A DNA stretch of 64,000 nt from Bacteroidota bacterium (GTDB lineage: Bacteria; Bacteroidota; Bacteroidia; Bacteroidales; NBLH01), in contig JANYKN010000116.1 of assembly GCA_025361565.1 (NCBI GenBank), forward strand, positions 220,470 through 284,469, in the 5' to 3' direction. Below the pieces are notes generated by a model. The model was not told the DNA's origin, ran no database searches, and saw only the letters and a program-made list of their open reading frames with translations. Shown in pieces: positions 1 through 9,742 of this stretch (positions are counted from its first letter, which is position 1; each line of letters begins with the position of its first letter). Made by a program: the position numbers and the translations under genes.

Positions 1-549
1 GTTCCAGTTGAAGTCGGAAATTCAGTAATAGAAAGCAATGCTTTTAATGCCGGCACTACCATTGCAATTGTTGCAGATATGAACGATATTATTTTTAAAG
101 GAAAAGTAGATGAAACCGAAGTTGGAAAAATAAGGCAAGGAATGGATTTGATGTTGCGCATTGGAGCAATTGAAACGGATACTTTTTATGCTACTCTTCA
201 ATATATCGCACCAAAAGGTGTTGAAGAAAATGGAGCGATTCAATTTGAAATAAAAGCTGATGTTAAGTTGAAACCTTCGCAATTTATTCGTGCCGGATAC
301 AGTGCAAATGCAGATATTGTACTCGATAGAAAAGATAAAGTATTGGCAATTAAGGAAAGCTTGATTACTTTCAAAGACGATTCAGCCTTTGTTGAAGTGG
401 AGACCTCTCCTCAGGTTTTCAAAAAGATAAATATTAAAACAGGCCTCTCAGATGGAATTAATATTCAGATTCTTACTGGTTTAGATACTACTAAATTAAT
501 AAAAGCAGGGCTAAAAGAAGATGAACCTGTTAAATTGGCCAATAAATAA
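1..549 (+). CDS. RND/HlyD-type efflux periplasmic adaptor, C-terminal part
   Basis: The frame is open from the first base, so the 5' end lies outside the window; 182 codons and a TAA stop are present. The residues read as the beta-barrel and membrane-proximal domains of a periplasmic adaptor (membrane fusion protein): a segment like GTTIAIVADMNDIIFKGKV, the usual barrel entry, then alternating strands and a C-terminal domain with KINIKTGLSDGINIQILTGL, matching the common 'V.tGl.dG..veI..GL' ending. Such adaptors bridge an inner-membrane pump or MacB-type ABC transporter to an outer-membrane channel. The partner should lie upstream or elsewhere; the next gene is unrelated. A strong hairpin follows. 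Family call fairly sure, substrate unknown. Confidence 0.8.
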   Translation, partial: VPVEVGNSVIESNAFNAGTTIAIVADMNDIIFKGKVDETEVGKIRQGMDLMLRIGAIETDTFYATLQYIAPKGVEENGAIQFEIKADVKLKPSQFIRAGYSANADIVLDRKDKVLAIKESLITFKDDSAFVEVETSPQVFKKINIKTGLSDGINIQILTGLDTTKLIKAGLKEDEPVKLANK

Positions 550-620
550 ACACAAATAAACAACTACTAAACAGTTATTGCTTAAGGAAATCAAGAAATT
601 ATCACCTGAGCAATTTTAAC

Positions 621-660
621 AATGTCCAGAAGTAGAAAATACTACTTTTGGACATTTTTA
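621..660 (+). terminator. Intrinsic terminator after the adaptor gene
   Basis: A 15-bp stem pairs 621-635 with 642-656 (one G.U pair in the plus-strand RNA), loop aaaata, followed by a T-rich run. It closes the adaptor transcript and isolates the next gene. Confidence 0.8.
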
Positions 661-725
661 ATAAATCTGTATCACGTATTTAATTTTAACATTAGTTATA
701 ATTTCATAAATAAGTATTTAATTAT

Positions 726-3152
726 ATGATTAAAAGCATTTTAATTTTATTTTTCCTCCTTTTATCCGGAGCACTTATTTCGCAAGATTCAATAAAAACA
801 GCACAAGCAGTGCGAATTACCATTTCACCTATAATAGATGGAGTTTTGGACGATGATTGTTGGAAAGGAGTTGAACCTGCTTCAGATTTCATACAACTAA
901 GACCAAATAACGGCAAAAAAGCAAGCTATCCTTCTAAAGTAAAAATAGTTTATGATAATCAAGCTATTTATATTGGAGCAATGTTATACGATCCTGCACC
1001 GGATAGTATTATGAAACAGTATACTCCTCGTGACGAAATAAATGTTTCGGATTATTTTGGAATATATATTGATCCATATAATAATGGATTAAATGCTTTT
1101 GGATTTTTTGTAACCCCGGTGAATGTTCAGGTAGATATGGCCGCATCAAGCGATGGCAATGAAGATGGAAATTGGAATGCTGTTTGGAAAAGCTCAGTTA
1201 AAATTACGGATAGTGGATGGGTTGTAGAATATAAAATCCCATATTCGGCATTGCGATTTCCAAAAACAGATGTTCAGGTCTGGGGTTTAAATTTTTTCAG
1301 GAATATTGCACGCTACCGCGAAAATAGCAGTTGGAGTTTTATTGATAATGAAAAACAAGGCTGGGTTCGTCAACAAGGAGTGCTAAAAGGAATAAGCAAT
1401 GTTGTACCACCGCTCCGTTTATCTGTTACGCCTTACATATCAACATATCTTGAAAAAAATCCAAATAATGAGAACTGGACTAATTTTTATAGGGCAGGAA
1501 TGGATTTAAAATATGGCATAAATGAAAGCTATACGCTTGATATGATGCTTATTCCTGATTTTGGCCAAGTCCAGTCTGATGATGTGGTATTGAATCTTAG
1601 CCCGTTTGAAATTTTTTATGACGAAAAAAGGCAATTCTTTATTGAAGGCAATGAATTATTTAATCGAGCAAACATTTTTTATAGCCGACGAATTGGAAAC
1701 ACACCCACGAAATTCTATAATGTTGAAGAACAGCTTTCTGCAAATGAAGTAATAGAAAAAAATCCGTCCGCATCGCAGCTCATCAATGCCACTAAAATAT
1801 CAGGGAGAAACACAAATGGTCTGGGAGTTGGCTTTCTTAATGCAATGACCATAAATACTTATGCTAAAATCAAGGATACTTTAAATGGAGGTGAACGAGA
1901 ATTTATGACTGAACCTTTTACCAATTATAATGTACTTGTTTTTGATCAATCATTAAAAAACAGTTCTTATGCTAGTATAATCAATACAAATTATTCACGC
2001 TTTGACGATAAATATTATGCTAATGTTACAGGAACAGAATTTCTATTGAACAATAACAGCAAAACATATTCCATATTTGGATCAGGTGCATTAAGTCAGA
2101 TTTTCAACAAAAATTCAAAAGCTGATTTAGGTTTTTATTCCCATTTAAGCTTTTCAAAAACAAGCGGTCAGTTTCGTTTTTCTTTAAACAATCGGATTGA
2201 AAGTGACACCTATAACCCCAATGATTTAGGATATATTATGAATCCAAATGAAATTTCTTCAAGCATCAACCTATCGTATAATTTCTACAAACCATTTGGA
2301 CGTTTTTTAAATTTTTATAACAATCTAACCTTTTGGCATGCATCACTTTATAGGCCATATAAATATACTGGTTTTGAAATTTATTTAAATTCCAATGCAA
2401 CTTTCAGGAACCATTTTACTGTTGGGTATTTTATTGGTATTGTTCCTATCGAATCACATGATTATTTTGAAGCAAGAGTGCCAGGACGCTTATTTATTAG
2501 GCCCGCATCAATTCATTTTGAACCATGGATTTCGACAGATTTCAGAAAGGAACTCGCATTGGAAATACAGCTTGGAATTTCGCCAACAAATAGTATCAGC
2601 CAAAGTAAGCTTAATATTAGTATAGCTCCTAGATTTAAGCCAAATGACAGGTTACTTTTTGTCCTACAAATGAATTTATCAGATAATAAAAACGATCTTG
2701 GATATGTAGATAATACTATGAATGAGGACACTATATATTTTGGAAGAAGGAATGTTATTGAGTTGGAAAACACAATTGAGGCACGATATATTTTCACTGA
2801 AAATGCTTCATTAAGTTTCAATTTAAGACATTATTGGTCAACTGTAAAATATGATAAATTTTACACATTAAATTTAGATGGGACACTAGATAATGATGAT
2901 AAATACAATGGGAATTCGGATATAAATTTCAATTATTTCACAATAGATGTAGCCTATCGATGGATTTTTGCGCCTGGAAGTGAACTTTCATTGGTTTGGA
3001 AAAACTCAATTAACACAGATTCAAATGAAATTGAAAAACATTATTTTAAAAATTTAACGAATACATTGGGTTTACCACAAACAAATAGTTTCTCGTTACG
3101 TGTTTTGTATTATTTAGATTCTCAATATTTTAAGAAAAAACAGCTTAAGTAA
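726..3152 (+). CDS. DUF5916 outer-membrane protein with N-terminal CBM9-like domain
   Basis: 808 residues with a signal peptide (about 1-19, ending near ALISQ). Residues about 28-220 resemble the carbohydrate-binding family 9-like sandwich that opens DUF5916 proteins: IDGVLDDDCWKGVEPASDF, then a YDNQAIYIGAMLYD strand and a VWGLNFFRNIARYRE strand. The remainder is a long run of amphipathic strands rich in aromatic residues, ending in a strand with a terminal aromatic cluster (FSLRVLYYLDSQYF), which suggests an outer-membrane barrel. A paralogue with the same architecture lies at 5371-7815. Substrate unknown; the family is common in Bacteroidota and often annotated as carbohydrate-binding without proof. 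Confidence 0.85.
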   Translation: MIKSILILFFLLLSGALISQDSIKTAQAVRITISPIIDGVLDDDCWKGVEPASDFIQLRPNNGKKASYPSKVKIVYDNQAIYIGAMLYDPAPDSIMKQYTPRDEINVSDYFGIYIDPYNNGLNAFGFFVTPVNVQVDMAASSDGNEDGNWNAVWKSSVKITDSGWVVEYKIPYSALRFPKTDVQVWGLNFFRNIARYRENSSWSFIDNEKQGWVRQQGVLKGISNVVPPLRLSVTPYISTYLEKNPNNENWTNFYRAGMDLKYGINESYTLDMMLIPDFGQVQSDDVVLNLSPFEIFYDEKRQFFIEGNELFNRANIFYSRRIGNTPTKFYNVEEQLSANEVIEKNPSASQLINATKISGRNTNGLGVGFLNAMTINTYAKIKDTLNGGEREFMTEPFTNYNVLVFDQSLKNSSYASIINTNYSRFDDKYYANVTGTEFLLNNNSKTYSIFGSGALSQIFNKNSKADLGFYSHLSFSKTSGQFRFSLNNRIESDTYNPNDLGYIMNPNEISSSINLSYNFYKPFGRFLNFYNNLTFWHASLYRPYKYTGFEIYLNSNATFRNHFTVGYFIGIVPIESHDYFEARVPGRLFIRPASIHFEPWISTDFRKELALEIQLGISPTNSISQSKLNISIAPRFKPNDRLLFVLQMNLSDNKNDLGYVDNTMNEDTIYFGRRNVIELENTIEARYIFTENASLSFNLRHYWSTVKYDKFYTLNLDGTLDNDDKYNGNSDINFNYFTIDVAYRWIFAPGSELSLVWKNSINTDSNEIEKHYFKNLTNTLGLPQTNSFSLRVLYYLDSQYFKKKQLK

Positions 3153-3320
3153 ACTTAATGATATCGACAACATTTAATATCCATACTGGAAATAGGTTAA
3201 CTACAACAATAACGCTAGGTTTATATAATTTAATTATGCTTTAACTTTTCAATTTATTTGTCTTGCGATATTTTTCATTGATTTATGACTTAAGTCTTAA
3301 AAAATAACGAATAAAAAATC

Positions 3321-3328
3321 TATTTTTG
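3321..3328 (+). promoter_or_regulatory. Candidate -7 box (TAnnTTTG) for the C69 peptidase
   Basis: TATTTTTG fits the Bacteroidota -7 consensus TAnnTTTG, 29 bases before the start codon of the next gene. No good TTG -33 box is seen at the usual spacing, so this is only the -7 half. Confidence 0.45.
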
Positions 3329-3357
3329 CCCATATTCAAATAATAATCCAAATAATT

Positions 3358-5025
3358 ATGATGAAAAAAATATTATTTCGTGCTTTATTAAGTTTAATTT
3401 TAATTGTATTTAGCTTAATAAAGATAGATGCTTGTACAAATTTTTTAATTACAAAAGGCGCCACTGTTGACGGTTCATGCATGATTTCGTATGCAGCTGA
3501 TTCACATGTACTTTTTGGAGAACTTTATTACTGGCCCGCAGCAAATTATCCTGAAGGAAGTATGCTGGATATCTATGAATGGGATACTGGCAAGTATCTT
3601 GGTAAAATCAAACAAGTAGCACATACATTTTCAGTTGTTGGAAATATGAACGAAAATCAGGTTTCTATCGGCGAAACCACTTATGGTGGAAGAGAAGAGC
3701 TTGTTGATCCCAGTGCTATTATGGATTACGGGAGTTTAATATATATTGCATTACAAAGGGCTAAATCAGCTCGTGAAGCAATTAAAATCATGACCGATTT
3801 AGTTGCTGAATATGGATATGCAAGTGAAGGTGAGTCTTTTTCAATTGCCGACCAAAATGAAGTCTGGATAATGGAAATGATTGGAAAAGGTCCTGGAAAC
3901 AAAGGGGCAGTTTGGGTTGCACAAAGAATTCCTGATGGATACATCTCAGGTCATGCAAACCATGCAAGAACCAGGCAGTTTCCGCTTAACGATCCTACCA
4001 ATTGTTTGTATGCTTCAGACATTTTCACTTTTGCCAAGGATAAAGGTTACTATGACAAAGATAAAAAAAATGAAAATTTCAGCTTTGTTGATGCTTATGA
4101 TCCGATGACTTTTGATGGTATGCGCTTTTGCGAAGCCAGAGTTTGGGCAGGTTTTAGAAAATTTAACTCAAAAATGGACATGTATCAGAATTATGCTACA
4201 GGCGAAAATGCAAATAACGCTATGCCATTGTGGATCAAACCTGATAGAAAACTAACAGTCCAGGATGTAATGTCATTGATGCGCGACCATTATGAAGGTA
4301 CAGTGCTTGACATGACTCAAGATGTAGGTGCTGGCCCATTTAAGAATCCTTATCGATGGAGACCATTAACATGGAGCGTCGATAGTGTTGAATATTGCAA
4401 TGAACGTGCTACTTCAACTCAGCAAACAGGATTTTCATTTATTGCCCAAAGCAGAAATTTTTTACCAAATCCTGTTGGCGGTATTATATGGTTTGGTGTT
4501 GATGATGCTTCAAGCACTGTATATACTCCTATGTATTGTGGAATTACAAGAGTTCCTGAATCATTTGCAGTTGGCAATGGTTCTATGATGGATTTTTCAC
4601 CTGATGCTGCATTTTGGGTATTTAATCAAGTAAGCAATTTTGCATATACCCGATATAGTTTAATTCATCCTGAAATTCAAAAACTACAACAAGAACTTGA
4701 AAACAAATATGTAGCATATAGTGCAGGTGTAGATAAAGCTGCTGCAGAATTATATAAAAAAGACAAGAACCTTGCTGTTGAATATTTAACTGATTTTTCT
4801 GTTAATCAGGGAAATTATACAGTAAAAACATGGCAAGGATTATATGCCTACCTGTTTACTAAGTACATGGATGGAAATGTGAAAACAAAGAAAGCTGTAC
4901 CTGAAAATTATAAATATGTTACACCAACAATTGAACAGCCAGGATATGGTGACGACTATTACCGTGCAATTATCAATCAAAAAGGTGAGCATTTTAAGGT
5001 CAAAAAAGAAGAAGCGAAACATTAA
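3358..5025 (+). CDS. Secreted C69-family dipeptidase (PepD-like)
   Basis: 555 residues. A hydrophobic signal segment (about 4-24) is followed by Cys26 in DACTNFLITKGATVDGS, which matches the N-terminal nucleophile of C69 dipeptidases: in this family processing exposes the Cys that attacks the peptide bond. Further family-like blocks are SIADQNEVWIMEMIGKGPG and GHANHARTRQFPL. The C-terminal part ends in a Lys/Glu-rich tail. It probably degrades dipeptides in the periplasm or outside the cell. Its own -7 box and terminator make it a single-gene unit between two DUF5916 paralogues; whether this neighbourhood has meaning is unknown. Confidence 0.85.
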   Translation: MMKKILFRALLSLILIVFSLIKIDACTNFLITKGATVDGSCMISYAADSHVLFGELYYWPAANYPEGSMLDIYEWDTGKYLGKIKQVAHTFSVVGNMNENQVSIGETTYGGREELVDPSAIMDYGSLIYIALQRAKSAREAIKIMTDLVAEYGYASEGESFSIADQNEVWIMEMIGKGPGNKGAVWVAQRIPDGYISGHANHARTRQFPLNDPTNCLYASDIFTFAKDKGYYDKDKKNENFSFVDAYDPMTFDGMRFCEARVWAGFRKFNSKMDMYQNYATGENANNAMPLWIKPDRKLTVQDVMSLMRDHYEGTVLDMTQDVGAGPFKNPYRWRPLTWSVDSVEYCNERATSTQQTGFSFIAQSRNFLPNPVGGIIWFGVDDASSTVYTPMYCGITRVPESFAVGNGSMMDFSPDAAFWVFNQVSNFAYTRYSLIHPEIQKLQQELENKYVAYSAGVDKAAAELYKKDKNLAVEYLTDFSVNQGNYTVKTWQGLYAYLFTKYMDGNVKTKKAVPENYKYVTPTIEQPGYGDDYYRAIINQKGEHFKVKKEEAKH

Positions 5026-5370
5026 GATTAAAAACTACTTTATTTAATACCAAGCCATACAAATTGAATTTGTATGGCTTTTTTTATTAAATATATCTAT
5101 AAATATTCCTTTCCAAAAACCACTTCAAATCTCAAATGCGATTGGATTGCGCATCTCGTCATTTTCCTTTATCAGCAGCCAAAAGTAATAAAGAACGTTC
5201 AATCGCAAATTCATCTAATTCCAACAATAAAAAAATGGTATAATTTCTGCAATACAATAATTTAGTTGATATCAAACCATTTAATTATAAAATCAGATTC
5301 CAAAATCATTAAACATCTCTTTTATTCAATTGATGGATTGTGATAACAAGATTGAATTTAAAATACAAAC
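5026..5370. other. Intergenic region, mostly featureless
   Basis: Apart from the terminator at 5052-5086 I see no gene, tRNA or clear promoter here. A short frame beginning in the terminator is a chance reading. Confidence 0.6.
5052..5086 (+). terminator. Intrinsic terminator after the C69 peptidase
   Basis: A perfect 14-bp stem (5052-5065 with 5067-5080, AAGCCATACAAATT and its complement; the innermost pairs must open to form a loop), followed by a T-run. Confidence 0.9.
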
Positions 5371-7815
5371 TTGAGAGTTATAAGGTACTTCCATATCATT
5401 ATTTTATTGATACTGATTTTCAGTATGGATATGCTATATTCGCAGGCACCAAAAAATCTTTATGTAGCAAAACGTGTTTTTGAATCTCCTGATATTGATG
5501 GTTTTATTGGCGAAGATATTTGGAATATGGCTGATATAGATAGCTTAAGTGTTCAATACGCTCCTTATAATGGTAAAAAGCCTTCAAAAAAAACTGAATT
5601 CCGAATCTTATATGATGACAAGGCGCTTTATATAGCAGCTTATTTGTATGATAATCCAGATTCAATCCGCTCAGGGCTGGGTAGGCGGGATGACGCTTTT
5701 GACATGAATGCAGATCAGTTTATTGTTGATATAGGACCATATGATGATGGAATTAACTCCTTTTCTTTCATGGTTTCAAGCTCCGGAGTACAATCCGATT
5801 TTAAAAATTACTATGACACAAGAGATTTAAGTTGGGACGCAGTCTGGAAAAGCAGAACCAGAATACTTGACAGAGGATGGGTAGTTGAAATAAGAATTCC
5901 TTATTCCGCCATCCGTTTTTCAAAAAATATTTTTCAGGTTTGGAGTTTAAATATATTTCGTCTAATCAAACGAAAAGAAGAAACTTGCTCATGGAACTTT
6001 GTTGATCGTGAAATTTCTGGAGTAATAAATCAATCTGGTCAACTTATTGGAATTGAAAACATTAAAGCTCCACTTAGATTATCTCTATCACCCTGGGCCA
6101 GCACCAATACGGAAAGAGGACCAGCATTGAATAAATGGCAACAGAATTACAATGCTGGTATTGATCTTAAATATGGTATTAACCAGGCTTTTACTCTTGA
6201 TGCCTCTTTATTTCCCGATTTTAGCCAAGTAGAATATGATGATGTAGTTTTAAATTTGAGTCCTATCGAAACAAAATATGATGAACATAGGCAATTTTTT
6301 AATGATGGGGCAGAAATGTTTTCAAAAGCCAATATTTTTTATTCAAGAAGAATAGCCTTGATTCCAGAAAAATATTTAAGCATAGCTGGTGGTTTGCAAA
6401 AAAATGAAATTATAATAGAAAATCCAGCGCAACTTGATATAATAAATGCCATAAAACTTACCGGACGGACCAGTCAAAAGTTAGGCTTGGGATTTGTAAA
6501 CACTATGAGTAAGCCAGGATTTGCAACATTTAAAGATACTTTAACAGGATTACAAAGACAAGTTGAAACACAATCTTTTACTAATTACAATGTATTTGCA
6601 TTGGATAAATCGCTTCAAAACAATTCATTTATTAGCATTATCAATACCAATTTGTCCAGAGACAATATGAAATATGTCTCAAATGTAACTGGCACAGAAT
6701 TCAAATTTTCCAATGATGGAAACTCATATGCAATTAGCGGAATTGGTGCACTTAGTCAGTTATTTGATACTATTAATGGTATTGAACTTGGTTTTAAATC
6801 TAACTTTTATATTGATAAGACAAGTGGTAAATTTCTTTTTCGCTTGGGCAATGAAATAATAAGCGAAAATTATAATCAAAACGACATGGGTTATTTACCC
6901 TGGGTAAATGAAATTTCCAGTTTTTCAAAATTTGAATACAATATATATCAACCTTTTTGGGAAATTTTGAGCTGGAAAAATTATATTGAAGCAAGATATA
7001 CAAGTTTATATAAACCACAATCATTTGTTGATTTTAAAACAAGCATCAATACTGAGATATTATTTTCGAACCAGTTTAATTTAATCATTTATGGATTTTG
7101 GAGGCCTAAGGGAAATCATGATTATTACGAAGCAAGAGAACCCGGACAAGTTTTTATTAAGGCTCCCTCCTATTCTGGTTTTGTTAAAATAAATACAGAT
7201 CCTCGCAAAATGCTATCTGCAAGTGTTTTTTATCGATATTGGGGAAATACAGCCAAAATAGGAATGGTTTGGAATACCATTGGAGTCTCTCCATATTTGC
7301 GAATTCAAAGCCGTTTTCAGGTTGGACTAGATTTATTTTATGACAAGTTCAATAATTCAATAGGACATGTTTATACAATTAATGACAGTATATATATGGG
7401 GAAGAGGGATTTACAATCTTATTCCAACACACTTACAATCATATATTCATTTACAAATAAAGCATGGCTTAATCTTAAAGTCAGGCATTACTGGTCAACA
7501 GCGGTTCACAATAAATATTACTTATTAAATAATGAGGGGAAATTAGAATCATCAGATAAAATTCCTTATAATGCGGATATTGATTTTCAGATGCTTAATC
7601 TCGATTTCGCAATCAAATGGGAATTTGCCCCCGGAAGTCAACTTTCAATTGGCTGGAAAAACTTGTTTTCCAAAAAGGGTATTCCATCAACCAACGACTA
7701 CTTTTCCACAATAGATAATATGTTAGAAAGCCCCAATTATAATAGCTTTTCCATTCGTCTCCTCTATTATTTCGATTTCCTTTACTTAAAAAAGAATGAA
7801 AGCACCAATTATTAA
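5371..7815 (+). CDS. DUF5916 outer-membrane protein, second copy
   Basis: 814 residues, paralogous along its length to the protein at 726-3152: both share IDG..ED.W near the N terminus, KYGIN.(S/A)(Y/F)TLD, a DDVVLNLSP block, ANIFYSRRI, and a matching C-terminal strand. The start is a TTG: an in-frame TAA lies just upstream at 5353-5355, and the next ATG would cut into the signal peptide (MRVIRYFHIIILLILIFS). The N-terminal domain looks CBM9-like and the rest barrel-like. The divergence between the copies suggests an old duplication. Function not established. Confidence 0.82.
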   Translation: MRVIRYFHIIILLILIFSMDMLYSQAPKNLYVAKRVFESPDIDGFIGEDIWNMADIDSLSVQYAPYNGKKPSKKTEFRILYDDKALYIAAYLYDNPDSIRSGLGRRDDAFDMNADQFIVDIGPYDDGINSFSFMVSSSGVQSDFKNYYDTRDLSWDAVWKSRTRILDRGWVVEIRIPYSAIRFSKNIFQVWSLNIFRLIKRKEETCSWNFVDREISGVINQSGQLIGIENIKAPLRLSLSPWASTNTERGPALNKWQQNYNAGIDLKYGINQAFTLDASLFPDFSQVEYDDVVLNLSPIETKYDEHRQFFNDGAEMFSKANIFYSRRIALIPEKYLSIAGGLQKNEIIIENPAQLDIINAIKLTGRTSQKLGLGFVNTMSKPGFATFKDTLTGLQRQVETQSFTNYNVFALDKSLQNNSFISIINTNLSRDNMKYVSNVTGTEFKFSNDGNSYAISGIGALSQLFDTINGIELGFKSNFYIDKTSGKFLFRLGNEIISENYNQNDMGYLPWVNEISSFSKFEYNIYQPFWEILSWKNYIEARYTSLYKPQSFVDFKTSINTEILFSNQFNLIIYGFWRPKGNHDYYEAREPGQVFIKAPSYSGFVKINTDPRKMLSASVFYRYWGNTAKIGMVWNTIGVSPYLRIQSRFQVGLDLFYDKFNNSIGHVYTINDSIYMGKRDLQSYSNTLTIIYSFTNKAWLNLKVRHYWSTAVHNKYYLLNNEGKLESSDKIPYNADIDFQMLNLDFAIKWEFAPGSQLSIGWKNLFSKKGIPSTNDYFSTIDNMLESPNYNSFSIRLLYYFDFLYLKKNESTNY

Positions 7816-7952
7816 AACTTGTTATACTTCATTATTTCATAGAAAACATTTCTTTTATCACAGAATTCTTTACTTTCATCAAGTAATAGTAGGAAAAAGA
7901 CAATAAGGATGCAAAATAAACCGTTTAGCTAGGCAAACAATGTTTTTTTTCT

Positions 7953-7960
7953 TAAATTTG
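7953..7960 (+). promoter_or_regulatory. Candidate -7 box for the DUF1573 gene
   Basis: TAAATTTG matches TAnnTTTG, 26 bases before the ATG. The -33 half is not convincing. Confidence 0.45.
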
Positions 7961-7986
7961 TATTATAAACTTAAATTATCGATATT

Positions 7987-8418
7987 ATGAAACTTAAACA
8001 CATTTCTGCTTTAATTCTATTTTTGTTTGTATTTTCTTTTGCAGGTATAAGCCAGGTTGAAGACGAAGAAGTTCAAATGTTTTCATTTAGCAATTCTAGA
8101 GGCATTGGATCTGCAAACGTGCATGATTTTGGAGTAATTAAAAATCTGCCTGCAACTTTCCTTATTGAGTTGCAAAATACTGGAACAACAGACATGAAAG
8201 TTGGAAGACTTACTCTCCCAACAGGAGTTGGTGTTACTCTTATTAAAGAAACTATTAAACCAGGTGAAAAGGGTGGTATCTTAGTTACCATTGATCCTAA
8301 ATACATGGATAAAGGTGATTTTAATAAACAGGTAATCCTTTCTACTACTACTGTAAGCGACAAAGGTGTAATAACTACAAAAACAGCTGCATACGGATTA
8401 AAAGGACAGGTATTGTAG
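7987..8418 (+). CDS. Secreted DUF1573 protein
   Basis: 143 residues with a signal peptide (about 1-22, ending in FAGISQ). The mature part is a single Ig-like DUF1573 domain: HDFGVIKNLPATFLIELQN, a KVGRLTLPTGVGVTL strand, and IKPGEKGGILVTIDPKYMDKG. The family is abundant in Bacteroidota and usually secreted or surface-linked; its molecular role is unknown. It is a single gene with its own -7 box and ends at a strong convergent terminator. Confidence 0.85.
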   Translation: MKLKHISALILFLFVFSFAGISQVEDEEVQMFSFSNSRGIGSANVHDFGVIKNLPATFLIELQNTGTTDMKVGRLTLPTGVGVTLIKETIKPGEKGGILVTIDPKYMDKGDFNKQVILSTTTVSDKGVITTKTAAYGLKGQVL

Positions 8419-8440
8419 TCATATAAAGTAACTTAAAAAA

Positions 8441-8469
8441 ACCATCCAATCTTTGGATGGTTTTTTTTT
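8441..8469. terminator. Bidirectional intrinsic terminator
   Basis: An 8-bp stem CCATCCAA (8442-8449) with TTGGATGG (8453-8460), loop TCT, flanked by an A-run on the left and a T-run on the right. It serves the DUF1573 gene on plus and the spoIID-like gene on minus. Confidence 0.9.
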
Positions 8470-8509
8470 GTCTAGAAATGATTCAAATGGAAAAATGAAT
8501 GCTTATTTT

Positions 8510-9715
8510 TTAATTATAATATGGTACCTTTTCTTTTAATTTCTTAATTGGAATTATATTCACATTATGATAATAATATTTAATAATATCATCAAATTTG
8601 CAGCCTTTTTTTGCCATATTCATTGCCCCTTCCTGACACATTCCAACACCATGACCATATCCTCTTCCTGAAAAAACTAATTGCTCCCCATTAGGTTTAA
8701 TGCTAAAAAAAGTTGAACGGAGATTTAATCCTGATCGAATAGTTGTAAGTCTAATTTCCTGATTTTCTACCGTATATGAAATTTTTCTGGATAATTGCTC
8801 AAAACTCAATGAATCCAAGGGGATCGTATCCGGAATATGAATTGATTTTTCTTTTAAAAAGCTAATAAATTCTTTTGCATCTATAATTTTTGTCCAAGTT
8901 GCTTGCCTTTGATCCATACAAAATTGATCTTGAATAGACCTTAAATAGGAAACTTTATTCGTCCAAACATCTTCTGAATTATTTGTTTGCCCTCCACAAT
9001 TCGCACTAAAAACAGAAGAAATTAGTTCATTGTTTTCATCTACCACAACCATAGCATCTGTATTAGTAACAGCTTTTTGTATTAAAGGATTCAATGTGCT
9101 CTTTCCTTTATATGCCTGACAATGAACTCCATCGCATAAGTTAAATCCATCAGGTTTGTGTTTTTCAGGATTTTTAAGCGCATATGTACGGCAAATTACT
9201 GCCTGGTTTTTATAATATTCCAATTCAGCTTTAGACCCACTTTCGGCCTCAACTACAGCTGATAAATAATCAGATAATCCAATTTGATTAACCGGAACCA
9301 TATTTTTTTCTTTAACAGAAAACTTAATATTGCCTTGATAAATCCGGGCATCCATCTTCGGTTCAATGATTTTCAAAGTAAGCTCACAATTCTTTTTTGA
9401 ATTAGTTTGATCATGGCTTTTTTCATATTTATATTTTTTATCTGTAATTATCAAATTCTGGTATAAACCAAAATCTCTTTTTGCATTGCTTACATTAATA
9501 TATCCTTTGGTATAGTTTAGTATGATGGAACGCCCTTTTTTTAAACGATAAACTGTTCTATTTTCTGACTTTATTTTATATTTTCCTGACGAGGCTTCGA
9601 TCAATAGCTTTTTGGGATTTCTATCATTCAATATTCCAATATCAATTTTTTGAGCATTTAATTGGTCTGCAATAAAAATGGAAATGATTGCAAATAATAA
9701 TTTCAGAAATTTCAT
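8510..9715 (-). CDS. SpoIID/LytB-domain protein
   Basis: 401 residues with a signal peptide (about 1-21). The SpoIID domain begins near residue 140 (GLSDYLSAVVEAESGS, then KNQAVICRTYALKN) and continues through VFSANCGGQTNNSEDVW to GRGYGHGVGMCQEGA near residue 350. In sporulating bacteria SpoIID is a peptidoglycan lytic transglycosylase; LytB is an amidase enhancer. The Bacteroidota homologues have no sporulation role and are presumed to act on the cell wall. It is the last gene after surE, a small membrane protein and lpxB, all on this strand and closely spaced here (27 bases after lpxB). Confidence 0.85.
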   Translation of the reverse strand: MKFLKLLFAIISIFIADQLNAQKIDIGILNDRNPKKLLIEASSGKYKIKSENRTVYRLKKGRSIILNYTKGYINVSNAKRDFGLYQNLIITDKKYKYEKSHDQTNSKKNCELTLKIIEPKMDARIYQGNIKFSVKEKNMVPVNQIGLSDYLSAVVEAESGSKAELEYYKNQAVICRTYALKNPEKHKPDGFNLCDGVHCQAYKGKSTLNPLIQKAVTNTDAMVVVDENNELISSVFSANCGGQTNNSEDVWTNKVSYLRSIQDQFCMDQRQATWTKIIDAKEFISFLKEKSIHIPDTIPLDSLSFEQLSRKISYTVENQEIRLTTIRSGLNLRSTFFSIKPNGEQLVFSGRGYGHGVGMCQEGAMNMAKKGCKFDDIIKYYYHNVNIIPIKKLKEKVPYYN

Positions 9716-9742
9716 TTATGATACGATTTTGCGTTAAATTCC

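Noticed and set aside
5074..5265. 63-codon frame after the C69 terminator
   Set aside because: It starts inside the terminator hairpin and has no features.
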